Positions 1 through 7,374 of a stretch of DNA of 9,220 bases are shown here, in pieces (the first letter of the stretch is position 1; each line of letters opens with the position of its first letter). Below the pieces are notes generated by a model, which was not told the DNA's origin, did no database searches, and saw only the letters and a program-made list of their open reading frames with translations. Source of the DNA: Fidelibacterota bacterium (GTDB lineage Bacteria > Fidelibacterota > Marinisomatia > Marinisomatales > TCS55); contig NZWI01000011.1 in NCBI GenBank assembly GCA_002701875.1, positions 1 to 9,220 on the forward strand, given 5' to 3'. The translations under genes and the position numbers were made by a program.

Positions 1-1007
1 TTTCAGATCTTGTTGGAAGGACTGTTGATCCATGTTTGAAAGCTATAAAAGATGCAGGTTTATCTGCAGCGGATATAAATGAAGTAGTTTTAGTTGGTGG
101 CTCTACTAGAATGCCCAAAATTCAAGAAAAAGTAAAAGAGATTTTTGAGAAAGAACCAAATCACAGCGTCAATCCCGATGAAGTTGTTGCTTTGGGTGCA
201 GCTATACAGGGCGGTGTTTTATCTGGAGATGTTGATGATATATTATTATTAGATGTTACACCACTTTCTCTTGGTATAGAAACCTTGGGAAGTGTATCTA
301 CAAAGTTGATTGAACGTAATACTACTATACCAACAAAGAAGTCTCAAGTTTTTTCAACCGCAGCTGATAATCAAACAACAGTTGAGATTCATGTATTACA
401 AGGCGAACGCGAAATGGCTGTTGATAACAAAACCATTGGAAGGTTCCATTTAGATGGAATTCCTCCTGCCCCCCGAGGAGTACCTCAGGTTGAAGTTACT
501 TTTGATATAGATGCTAACGGTATCCTTAATGTTAGTGCTAAAGATAAAGCTACTGGAAAAGAACAAAGCATTCGTATTGAAGCATCAAGCGGATTGTCTG
601 ATGCTGAAGTTAACAAAATGGTTAATGATGCAAAAAAGAATGAGACTGAAGACAAAAACAAGCGTGAAAAAATCGATATGGATAATCAAGCTGAACAGTT
701 AATTTATCAAACCGAAAAAAATATTGATGAATATAAAGATAAGTTAAGCAAAGAAGAGAAAAAAGCTTTAGAAGATGCAGTATCAAAGGTTAAAACTGCC
801 AAAGAAAGTTCTAAATCTGATGATCTTAAAACCGCGGTAGATGAATTAAATAATGCTTGGAATGCTGTTGCTTCTAAAATGTATGAAGCCGCCAAAGAGT
901 CTGAAACAACTGACAATTCGAAAGAAACTAAATCTAAGTCTAAAACAAAATCAAAAAAGAAAGATGATGCAGAGATTGAAGATGCAGATTTTGAAGTTGT
1001 AGACTAG
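1..1007 (+). CDS. dnaK: Chaperone DnaK (Hsp70), C-terminal half, 5' end beyond window
   Basis: ATP-dependent cytosolic chaperone that binds exposed hydrophobic peptides, working with DnaJ and GrpE. The frame is already open at the left edge: the first complete codon is at 3, giving [11 protein letters not shown], a normal internal DnaK stretch. The TTG at 36 is therefore a leucine codon and not a start. About 334 residues are present, roughly half of a usual DnaK (610-640 aa). Visible in order: the end of the nucleotide-binding domain with VGGSTRMP (near 96-119), the interdomain linker and start of the substrate domain [15 protein letters not shown] (240-284), the beta-sandwich with the [20 protein letters not shown] signature (about 474-533), the helical lid (about 590-890), then a tail ending DADFEVVD. 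The tail before that acidic end is Lys/Ser-rich (921-962), unlike the Gly/Gln-rich linker of many bacterial DnaKs. Tandem in-frame stops TAG TAA (1005-1010) close the gene. Family identity is certain; only the 5' part is unseen. Confidence 0.97.
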   Translation, partial: SDLVGRTVDPCLKAIKDAGLSAADINEVVLVGGSTRMPKIQEKVKEIFEKEPNHSVNPDEVVALGAAIQGGVLSGDVDDILLLDVTPLSLGIETLGSVSTKLIERNTTIPTKKSQVFSTAADNQTTVEIHVLQGEREMAVDNKTIGRFHLDGIPPAPRGVPQVEVTFDIDANGILNVSAKDKATGKEQSIRIEASSGLSDAEVNKMVNDAKKNETEDKNKREKIDMDNQAEQLIYQTEKNIDEYKDKLSKEEKKALEDAVSKVKTAKESSKSDDLKTAVDELNNAWNAVASKMYEAAKESETTDNSKETKSKSKTKSKKKDDAEIEDADFEVVD

Positions 1008-1034
1008 TAATTATCTACTCAAAGAATAGTTGAT

Positions 1035-1067
1035 AAAAAAGCGTTCCGAATTTGGGACGCTTTTTTT
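1035..1067 (+). terminator. Intrinsic (Rho-independent) terminator after dnaK
   Basis: A 7-bp GC-rich stem GCGTTCC (1041-1047) pairs with GGGACGC (1054-1060), with one T-G wobble, around a 6-base GAATTT loop. Seven Ts (1061-1067) follow. Six As (1035-1040) precede the stem and could pair with the T tract, so the element could also act on the minus strand. It lies 28 bases past the dnaK stop and is the only clear intrinsic terminator in the window. Confidence 0.93.
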
Positions 1068-1097
1068 GTTTATGGAACTTAAGGAACGTAACTTCAT

Positions 1098-4000
1098 ATG
1101 ATGGAGAAAGCATTCAAAGAAATAATGACAAAACGTCAAATAATTAGTACTTTTATTCTACTTGGAATCTCCGTTGCATTATTTGCTCTATTTAGACCAA
1201 GTATTTGGCAAGAAAGAATTGAAATCTATTTAAATAATCAACTAGTTAAAAAAGGCTGGTCGATAAATATAAGTGAGTTATCCGGGCACTTATTTTTTAA
1301 TCTCTATTCAGACAATGTAGATCTAATACATGAAAATGGTACATCAATATTGTTTCCTAAAGTAAATGCTCATATTGAATTGATTCCGTTAATAGCAGGA
1401 AAAATAGTTCTAGATAAATTGTTGGTGCCTGATACCGAAATCAGGTTGTTAATTGGAGATGATAACAATGATTCTTTGATAGATAATATTAAATTTGAAC
1501 CCGAAAAAATCCCTATCAACATAAATCAAATCTTTTTAGATGGGAATATATATACATCCGACTCAGATTCAATTCCAGATGTTCAATTTCTCATTGATGG
1601 TAAAGTGAACTCATCTTTAGAAGAAATGAATATTAGCTTAACTGAAATTGAGATTAGTTCTTCAATACCAGGCCTTAATTTTTCTGGAAAAGGTATCGAT
1701 GGTGTTTTATCTTCAAAAAAAATTAACTTAAATATTGATAAAGCAAATATTGATGAATTTGAGATTAGTGGTGAATTCAATTATGATCTTGAGAATGACA
1801 AGTTTTTGATGGCGGAACTAGATTTAATTGAATATGAAATTCCGAAAAATATATTTTCTCAATTACCACTTCAACCTGAGTTATCTAAAATATCAGCCAA
1901 ATTAAAGATTGAATCAGATATGAATTATTATAGAGGCGATTTGTTGATAAAGAATGATTTGGGATTAGATATGACTGGACAATTTGATCTTAAGAGATTT
2001 GATAATTTATTTCAATTAGATTCATTAATATTATCTGATGATGAAACAGGCTTAAAAATTATTGGCGTTTATGAACAGGCGGGACGTTTTAATGGAATTA
2101 TTAACTTAGATAATCTAGATATAAGTGATTGGATTTCAAAAAGTAAGGAAACAGATCTTTCAGGTTATTTATTGATAAATGGAGAAATTTCAGATAATGA
2201 AATATCGATATTAGATATTAATGCAGAAATCAATGAATCTATTCTTTTTGAAAGAGAGCCTTCATCAATTTCAGGAGGTATATCTTACCAAAATGAAAAT
2301 TTATTTATTACTAATTCTATTACGTTAACTATTGGTCCTTCAATCGTCTCAATTAAAGGATCGTCAGACTTCAATAATAAGAGTATGAACTTGGACCTTT
2401 CATTAACAGAAGCTTCAACATTCTTGATCAATAATTTTTGGTCTGATTCACTTAATAGTGGTAATGCAACCGGTTCTATGAAAGTGTTTGGCCTTTTCAA
2501 TGAAATAGGTATCAACACAGAATTAATCATTAACGATTTTAAATATAAAGATATCATGTTGGACATTTTTGAGCTTTCATCAGAAATAGGGAATCTTAAT
2601 AATTTAGACGATGGATATGTCAATCTGAAGTTTGGGAAAGGAGTTTGGAAAGAATATGGGTTTGAAAGTGGTACAGGTTCATTTCTTTTAAATAATAATT
2701 TTATAGAAATTTCAAGTTTTGAATTAAAAAATAAAGATGATTTTCTTCAATTTAATGGTTCCATAGAGTCTGATAGCGTGTTCACTTTGGATAGGTTTCA
2801 ATTTGCATATCGAAATCACTACTTGGTTAATCCTAAACCAATAAAAATACTGTTTCAAGATGATTTTATTTCAACATTACCGTTTGAAATTCATGTAGAT
2901 GATGGCGTCGTTGAAGGATTTGTCAAAACAAACCCTATAATGGGTAATTTGAAATTTTCAAATGTTACAACTGATTTACTTAGTTTATTTCCGTCTGATT
3001 ATTCTGAAAGATTAAAAGGGAATATTTTTGGCGAGCTTACAATTGGGAAAAATTTAAATCCAAAAGCATTTGATCTGAACGTTAATCTTAAGAATGGTGA
3101 AATTGCCAACCAACCTTTTGATGATTTTGAAATTCTGACACATTACAATGATGGAGTTCTAGATTTAGAAGTTTTAAAATTAACTCACGGTAAGGATTCA
3201 AATTTTAAGATAAAAGGGATATTCCCAGTGAACTCTGATTCTAGTCAATTTGCTAAAGTGAATCTTAAATCTGAATTTAATAATATTAATATGACGTTTT
3301 TTACGCAGTTCTCAAAGGTATGGAAAGATAATCTTTTCGGAATATTCTCAGGCCAGTTTTCTATGGGTGGTACAACAAAGAAAACGAATTTCAATGTAAA
3401 TGGTAAAATAGATAATACTTTTTATAAGGGTGTTCCTCTTGGTACAGTTAAATGGAAAGGAAATTATAATGATAAAACTTTGACATTTAGCCAATTTACT
3501 TCTGATTGGAGTGACAACCATATTTCAGGTTCAGCAACTTTACCTATCATATATGATCTTGCAGTGGCTGAAAAGACTTGGCATTCTGATGGAGAACTAT
3601 TTGTAAGAACAGAAGGATCTTTTAAATCAGCAGTATTTTTATCAACTTTTTTAACAGAGACGGATTCTATTGTTGGAGATATAAATATCAAATTAAATAT
3701 TAAAGGTCCAACTGATAACTTGATTAGGAGCGGCGAAATATCCATAATAGAAGGTTCCATTTATACGGTATTAATGGATGAACCTGTAAATAATATTGCA
3801 GCTTCAGCGATTTTATCAGATAATATTATGAATATTAATTCATTTAGTTCTACCCTTTATGACTCTGACTTAAAGAAGAAAATTGATAATAATATAAATT
3901 TATCTGGAAAGATAAATTTTAAACGATTTTTTGAACCTAGATATGATTTGCAAATTTTAGGTGAAAATATATTTTATAGATCGTTAAATGGAGATGTAGA

Positions 4001-4892
4001 AGGATATGGTGATTTAGATTTGACAGTAGTTGGAAAAGATACATTGGAAATAGTTGGTACTATTAAAGCAAAGAATGGGGCTATATACAAAGAATTTACT
4101 GGTGATGAGGCTGTAGCATCAATAGAAGAAAAAGGTCGGATAACAACAAACTATAATGTGCGCTTTCCAATAGAAGACACTTTTTCTATTAGGAATTCAC
4201 AAATTGATGCAAAAATCACTGGAGAAATGACTATGTCTAGGCAATTTGATAGTGATTGGAATTATGCTGGTGAAATCGAATTTATTGAAGGAAATATATA
4301 TTATTATTTGGGCGACGTTTTTGAAGACCTTAGAGGCTCAATGACATTAGATGGAGAAGGTTTTAATCCATTCCTTGAATTAAATGCATCAACTCAAATA
4401 GGAGATGCCAAAATCATTCTGGGAGTTTATGGACCGTTTGATAATCCGGAATGGAATTTTGATAGTGATAAGGGATATACTGAAAGTGATATTTTGCAGT
4501 TACTTACTTTTAATACTCGTGTGGCTGAAGAAGGAATTACCACTGAAGGTTTAGGTACTCAAGCACAAACAATTTTAGGCGCATATTTAGAAAGACAATT
4601 AGAGAAAAATTTCTTTAAGTCTACTGGCCTTAAATCCTCAGGGTTGATTGAAGATGTTGAAATCTCTGGCACATCAGAATTAATTAACCCAGGGCAAGGT
4701 GAAGAATTCAGTATTAGCGCAAAAGTAAATAAAAACTTCAGTTTAAGTTATAGACGGTCATTCTCATTGGAAGCAGCTTACAAAAACAAGGTAGGTGTTG
4801 AATATAAATTAAATCCTAATTTCTCGGTTATTGGAAATGTGGATGAGACGGGACAAGTTCATATGAAGTTCCGTGTTCGCCGCGTATACTAG
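1098..4892 (+). CDS. tamB: Translocation and assembly module protein TamB (DUF490/AsmA-like)
   Basis: Inner-membrane-anchored, periplasm-spanning protein that partners an Omp85 barrel and is implicated in outer-membrane protein assembly and phospholipid transport. The product has 1264 residues, close to E. coli TamB (1259). An N-terminal signal anchor (about residues 15-32, ISTFILLGISVALFALF) follows a basic K/R start. Residues 74-118 resemble the AsmA-type beginning (short beta strands, then LIAGKIVLDKLLVPDTEIRL). A long array of alternating beta strands rich in Asn, Asp, Ile and Ser fills the middle, as expected for the hydrophobic groove. The C-terminal TamB domain spans about 925-1264, with GYGDLDLTVVGKD (near 968), GPFDNPEWNFDSDKGYTESD (near 1110) and the terminal beta stretch GVEYKLNPNFSVIGNVDETG, ending in an aromatic residue. 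ATG 1098 was kept because AAGGAA lies about 12 bases upstream; ATG 1101 and ATG 1125 (Met10) would both keep the anchor. The stop is nine bases before the Omp85 gene, so the two are probably cotranscribed. Confidence 0.92.
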   Translation: MMEKAFKEIMTKRQIISTFILLGISVALFALFRPSIWQERIEIYLNNQLVKKGWSINISELSGHLFFNLYSDNVDLIHENGTSILFPKVNAHIELIPLIAGKIVLDKLLVPDTEIRLLIGDDNNDSLIDNIKFEPEKIPININQIFLDGNIYTSDSDSIPDVQFLIDGKVNSSLEEMNISLTEIEISSSIPGLNFSGKGIDGVLSSKKINLNIDKANIDEFEISGEFNYDLENDKFLMAELDLIEYEIPKNIFSQLPLQPELSKISAKLKIESDMNYYRGDLLIKNDLGLDMTGQFDLKRFDNLFQLDSLILSDDETGLKIIGVYEQAGRFNGIINLDNLDISDWISKSKETDLSGYLLINGEISDNEISILDINAEINESILFEREPSSISGGISYQNENLFITNSITLTIGPSIVSIKGSSDFNNKSMNLDLSLTEASTFLINNFWSDSLNSGNATGSMKVFGLFNEIGINTELIINDFKYKDIMLDIFELSSEIGNLNNLDDGYVNLKFGKGVWKEYGFESGTGSFLLNNNFIEISSFELKNKDDFLQFNGSIESDSVFTLDRFQFAYRNHYLVNPKPIKILFQDDFISTLPFEIHVDDGVVEGFVKTNPIMGNLKFSNVTTDLLSLFPSDYSERLKGNIFGELTIGKNLNPKAFDLNVNLKNGEIANQPFDDFEILTHYNDGVLDLEVLKLTHGKDSNFKIKGIFPVNSDSSQFAKVNLKSEFNNINMTFFTQFSKVWKDNLFGIFSGQFSMGGTTKKTNFNVNGKIDNTFYKGVPLGTVKWKGNYNDKTLTFSQFTSDWSDNHISGSATLPIIYDLAVAEKTWHSDGELFVRTEGSFKSAVFLSTFLTETDSIVGDINIKLNIKGPTDNLIRSGEISIIEGSIYTVLMDEPVNNIAASAILSDNIMNINSFSSTLYDSDLKKKIDNNINLSGKINFKRFFEPRYDLQILGENIFYRSLNGDVEGYGDLDLTVVGKDTLEIVGTIKAKNGAIYKEFTGDEAVASIEEKGRITTNYNVRFPIEDTFSIRNSQIDAKITGEMTMSRQFDSDWNYAGEIEFIEGNIYYYLGDVFEDLRGSMTLDGEGFNPFLELNASTQIGDAKIILGVYGPFDNPEWNFDSDKGYTESDILQLLTFNTRVAEEGITTEGLGTQAQTILGAYLERQLEKNFFKSTGLKSSGLIEDVEISGTSELINPGQGEEFSISAKVNKNFSLSYRRSFSLEAAYKNKVGVEYKLNPNFSVIGNVDETGQVHMKFRVRRVY

Positions 4893-4901
4893 ACCGAGTA
4901 A

Positions 4902-6773
4902 ATGAAAAAAATAATATTATTTCTGGCAGTTATTGTCAATTATCCGTTGTCATCTCAATCTCAAGAGGACAACTTTGTTAATAAAGTATCTTTTGTTGGG
5001 AATGGAGTTCTAAGAAAATCTGACCTTTCCAACCAATTAGAACTTAAACCATCATCACTATCACTTTTCTCAAAACCTACATTTGATCGCCGTCTTTTGA
5101 AATTAGATGCTATCTCTATTAAAAATTATTATCACTCGCAAGGTTTCCTGGAAGTTGCTGTTAAGGATTCATTCTCAATATCAAATGATGGTGTAGATGT
5201 ATTTTTTGTCATTGAAGAGGGTAATAGATATTTATTGAATGATGTAAAGTTTAATGGGTTAAAGTCAATCAAAGAGAAATCAGTAAGATCAATTTTGGGT
5301 TTAAAACAAGGCGCCCCTTATAATCCAGTTCGAATCAATACTAATCTAACTCTTGTTGATGAAGAATACCAAGAGAAGGGGAAACTTTATGTAAAATTTG
5401 ATATTCAACAGGAAATAAAAGATTCGGTAAATATTATTATCAATATTGATGAGGGGGATGATATCTATATAAATAAATCGTGGGTGAACGGATTGGAACG
5501 GATGGATTCAAGTTACGTACTAAATGAAATAGCATTTAATGAAGGTGATTTATTTAACAAAAGCCTTATGGACAAAACGAAACGTAATTTGCTCCAGACA
5601 GGATTTTTCTCATCAGCTAGTCTAGTTACTCATCCTGCAAACGTTGATACTTTAGTTAATATTGAAGTAAGAATAAGAGAATTTCAAAATAGAGGTACGC
5701 AAGATATTGAGTTTGGCTATACAGATATTGAAGCTGTTCCTGGGATAACCTCTTTAGTCGGACTCGGTGGGTCAGTTCGATGGTCAGATAGAATGATTTT
5801 AGGTACAAATAATCGATTTGACGCTACTGGATCAATGGTAATGCCAACAGAAACAGGATTTATATACCCAAGATTGAATAGTGAAATAAAATTTTCAAAT
5901 CAACGCCCATTTAAAATGAAAACCCCAATCCAAATGAAATTATTTTTTCAACAATTCAAAAATTATGGAGATGAGTCGGGACCCTATGTACGTCGTTTTG
6001 GTTTACAATATTCAAATATTTTTCGATGGAATCGTCAAAGATCATTTTTAGATATTGGCGCAAGATTTGAACTGTTTGATAAATCTGAAGAATTTACTAA
6101 TCAAATTGAGCAGCGGAAATTTAAAATACATCTTCACCAGGACAATCGTGATAATCCAATCTATCCACAAAAGGGTAATGTTTTAGTATTCCAATTAAAT
6201 TCATTTGGTGGAGTATTAGGAGGTAATCGAACCTATAATAAATACGATATTGATCTTAGGCAATACGTATCTCCATTGAAAAAAATTACCGTTGCTGGAA
6301 GAATAAATGTTGGTATGATCTCTGGATGGAAGGCAGATTATGATAAGGATGATTCTGTTGAAATTGAAAAGGTTTTATATGAAAAGTTTTACCTAGGTGG
6401 AAGTAATACACTTCGCGGATTGAGGCCTCTTAGATTTTTTACCCATGCTACAGATAATGTTGATAATAATAATGATGGAATAGTTGATGATCCTGATGAG
6501 TCTGATAAAATACCTTCAGGGAAGACAGCCAAATTTCTTACTAACTGGGAAATTAGATTTCCTTTATTTTGGAAAGTTGGTGCTGTACTTTTTTATGATG
6601 GCGGATCTATTAGTAACGATTTAACTGCAATTAAGCCGAGTGATTTAAGATGGAATCGTGGTGTTGGTATAACCATTAATTTGCCAATTGGACCTATACG
6701 TATTGATTATGGCGAAGACCTTAATGACCCAAGTATAAAACAGTTTCATTTTGGTTTACTCTATGCATTTTAA
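4902..6773 (+). CDS. Omp85 outer-membrane assembly protein, TamA/BamA type, three POTRA domains
   Basis: Outer-membrane beta-barrel insertase-like protein and likely partner of the TamB encoded just upstream. Residues 1 to about 20 form a Sec signal peptide (KK, then ILFLAVIVNYPLSS). It has no cysteine, so this is not a lipoprotein as TamL of Bacteroidetes is. Three POTRA-like repeats lie at about 26-106, 112-186 and 187-262, each with a V-F/V-G or VNG-type strand and a helix pair (e.g. FNGLKSIKEKSV, VNGLERMDSSYV). The 16-strand Omp85 barrel spans about 265-623. Its L6 signature, usually VRGF, appears as LRGL (504-507) within GGSNTLRGLRPL. An acidic Asp/Asn-rich insertion follows (518-535). 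The chain ends in Phe within a beta-signal-like FHFGLLYAF. At 623 aa with three POTRAs it is nearer TamA (577 aa, three POTRAs) than five-POTRA BamA (about 810 aa). Adjacency to tamB favours the Tam role, but this could be the cell's only BamA. No Shine-Dalgarno is seen, and the gap to tamB is nine bases. Confidence 0.93.
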   Translation: MKKIILFLAVIVNYPLSSQSQEDNFVNKVSFVGNGVLRKSDLSNQLELKPSSLSLFSKPTFDRRLLKLDAISIKNYYHSQGFLEVAVKDSFSISNDGVDVFFVIEEGNRYLLNDVKFNGLKSIKEKSVRSILGLKQGAPYNPVRINTNLTLVDEEYQEKGKLYVKFDIQQEIKDSVNIIINIDEGDDIYINKSWVNGLERMDSSYVLNEIAFNEGDLFNKSLMDKTKRNLLQTGFFSSASLVTHPANVDTLVNIEVRIREFQNRGTQDIEFGYTDIEAVPGITSLVGLGGSVRWSDRMILGTNNRFDATGSMVMPTETGFIYPRLNSEIKFSNQRPFKMKTPIQMKLFFQQFKNYGDESGPYVRRFGLQYSNIFRWNRQRSFLDIGARFELFDKSEEFTNQIEQRKFKIHLHQDNRDNPIYPQKGNVLVFQLNSFGGVLGGNRTYNKYDIDLRQYVSPLKKITVAGRINVGMISGWKADYDKDDSVEIEKVLYEKFYLGGSNTLRGLRPLRFFTHATDNVDNNNDGIVDDPDESDKIPSGKTAKFLTNWEIRFPLFWKVGAVLFYDGGSISNDLTAIKPSDLRWNRGVGITINLPIGPIRIDYGEDLNDPSIKQFHFGLLYAF

Positions 6774-6854
6774 TTGGAACATTATTATTTATTTTTTGTA
6801 AATAAGTAGGAATCAGGTTGTCGGGGGAAAAAGATTTCATCTAAATTCACAGAC

Positions 6855-6860
6855 TATAAT
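6855..6860 (+). promoter_or_regulatory. Candidate -10 box (TATAAT) upstream of the TPR lipoprotein gene
   Basis: A perfect TATAAT sits 15 bases before ATG 6876, in the 102-base gap after the Omp85 gene. No good -35 lies at 16-18 bases; the position for a 17-base spacer reads AGATTT. If the box is used, transcription would start near 6867, leaving only about 9 bases of leader. The surrounding TATAATTTG also loosely resembles the Bacteroidetes TAnnTTTG element, with one extra base. The gap is very AT-rich, so chance occurrence is possible. Confidence 0.4.
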
Positions 6861-6875
6861 TTGTTTGTTATTACA

Positions 6876-7367
6876 ATGAAAAATATATATAAACCATTAA
6901 GTATTATTTTTTTACTGATCGTGGGGTGCAGCCTATTCAAATCAGCCGAAGATCTTTATAATGAAGCAAATACAAAAAGAGACCTTGGGGAGCCAAAAGA
7001 ATCCATTGTTTTGTTAAAACAACTTATTTCGAAATATTCTAATCATGAAAAAGCGCCGGACGCGCAATATCTTATTGCTGAAATTTATTATAGAGATCTT
7101 AGAGACTTCTCTATTGCAATTGAAGAATACGAAAATTTAAAAAATAGTTTTCCAAATAGCAGTAAAGTTCCTTTTGCACTATTTATGCAGGGATTTATAT
7201 ACGCAAACATGCTATCAGACTTCAAGCTAGCAAAAATTTACTATACTGAATTTTTAAACAAGTATTCAGAACATGAACTAGCAGAGTCAGTTTCTTTTGA
7301 ACTGAAATATCTCGGTCTAGATATCAATGAAATTCCAACTCTTAAACACTTAACAAAAACGAAATAA
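6876..7367 (+). CDS. Small TPR-repeat lipoprotein (BamD/CpoB-like fold, function unknown)
   Basis: Predicted envelope lipoprotein of 163 residues. The ATG at 6876 is preferred over an in-frame TTG at 6861 because it gives a standard lipoprotein signal: MKNIYK, a hydrophobic run (8-16) and a lipobox LIVGC with the lipidated cysteine at residue 18. The mature protein is helical, with about three TPR-like units: 24-57 (AEDLYNEANTKRDLGEPKES), 60-93 (PDAQYLIAEIYYRDLRDFSI) and 97-131 (FALFMQGFIYANMLSDFKLA). The linkers KYSNHEKAPDA, SFPNSSKVPFA and KYSEHELAESV follow the 'YPNSxxAxxA' pattern of BamD, CpoB/YbgF and other periplasmic TPR proteins. It is clearly shorter than BamD (about 245 aa), which has five TPRs. 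TPR proteins recruit partners, so it could serve the Omp85/TamB pair upstream or the MoxR/DUF58 pair downstream. Only seven bases separate it from moxR, suggesting cotranscription with it. No Shine-Dalgarno is visible. Lipoprotein and TPR calls are firm; the specific role is unknown. Confidence 0.88.
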   Translation: MKNIYKPLSIIFLLIVGCSLFKSAEDLYNEANTKRDLGEPKESIVLLKQLISKYSNHEKAPDAQYLIAEIYYRDLRDFSIAIEEYENLKNSFPNSSKVPFALFMQGFIYANMLSDFKLAKIYYTEFLNKYSEHELAESVSFELKYLGLDINEIPTLKHLTKTK

Positions 7368-7374
7368 TTTAATT

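Noticed and set aside
36..38. TTG as a possible start of a short DnaK-like gene
   Set aside because: The same frame runs upstream to the left edge and encodes conserved DnaK sequence ([11 protein letters not shown]), so the gene is truncated by the window and not short.
511..702. A 63-codon open frame inside dnaK in another frame
   Set aside because: It lies wholly within conserved DnaK substrate-domain coding sequence and its product has no recognisable features.
707..916. Minus-strand open frame opposite the DnaK lid
   Set aside because: The product is low-complexity Ser/Leu/Phe sequence that simply mirrors the Lys/Glu-rich lid codons; no promoter or start context supports it.
1011..1036. 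Weak hairpin TTATC..GATAA just before the dnaK terminator
   Set aside because: It has five plus three AT-rich pairs with a T-T mismatch and an 8-base loop; too weak and too easily found by chance in this composition to list.
1583..3760. Three minus-strand open frames of 65-112 codons inside tamB (1583-1780, 2285-2623, 3464-3760)
   Set aside because: They lie opposite continuous TamB coding sequence and show no domain, signal peptide or spacing expected of genes.
6780..6800. T-rich run after the Omp85 gene as a terminator
   Set aside because: No GC-containing stem precedes the T-rich stretch, so the intrinsic terminator pattern is not met.
6818..6823. TTGTCG as the -35 partner of TATAAT at 6855
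   Set aside because: The spacer would be 31 bases, far from the 16-18 a sigma70-type holoenzyme needs.
6861..6875. In-frame TTG start adding five residues to the TPR lipoprotein
   Set aside because: The ATG at 6876 gives a standard lipoprotein signal with Cys18. The TTG start would directly abut the TATAAT box and precede the predicted transcript start.
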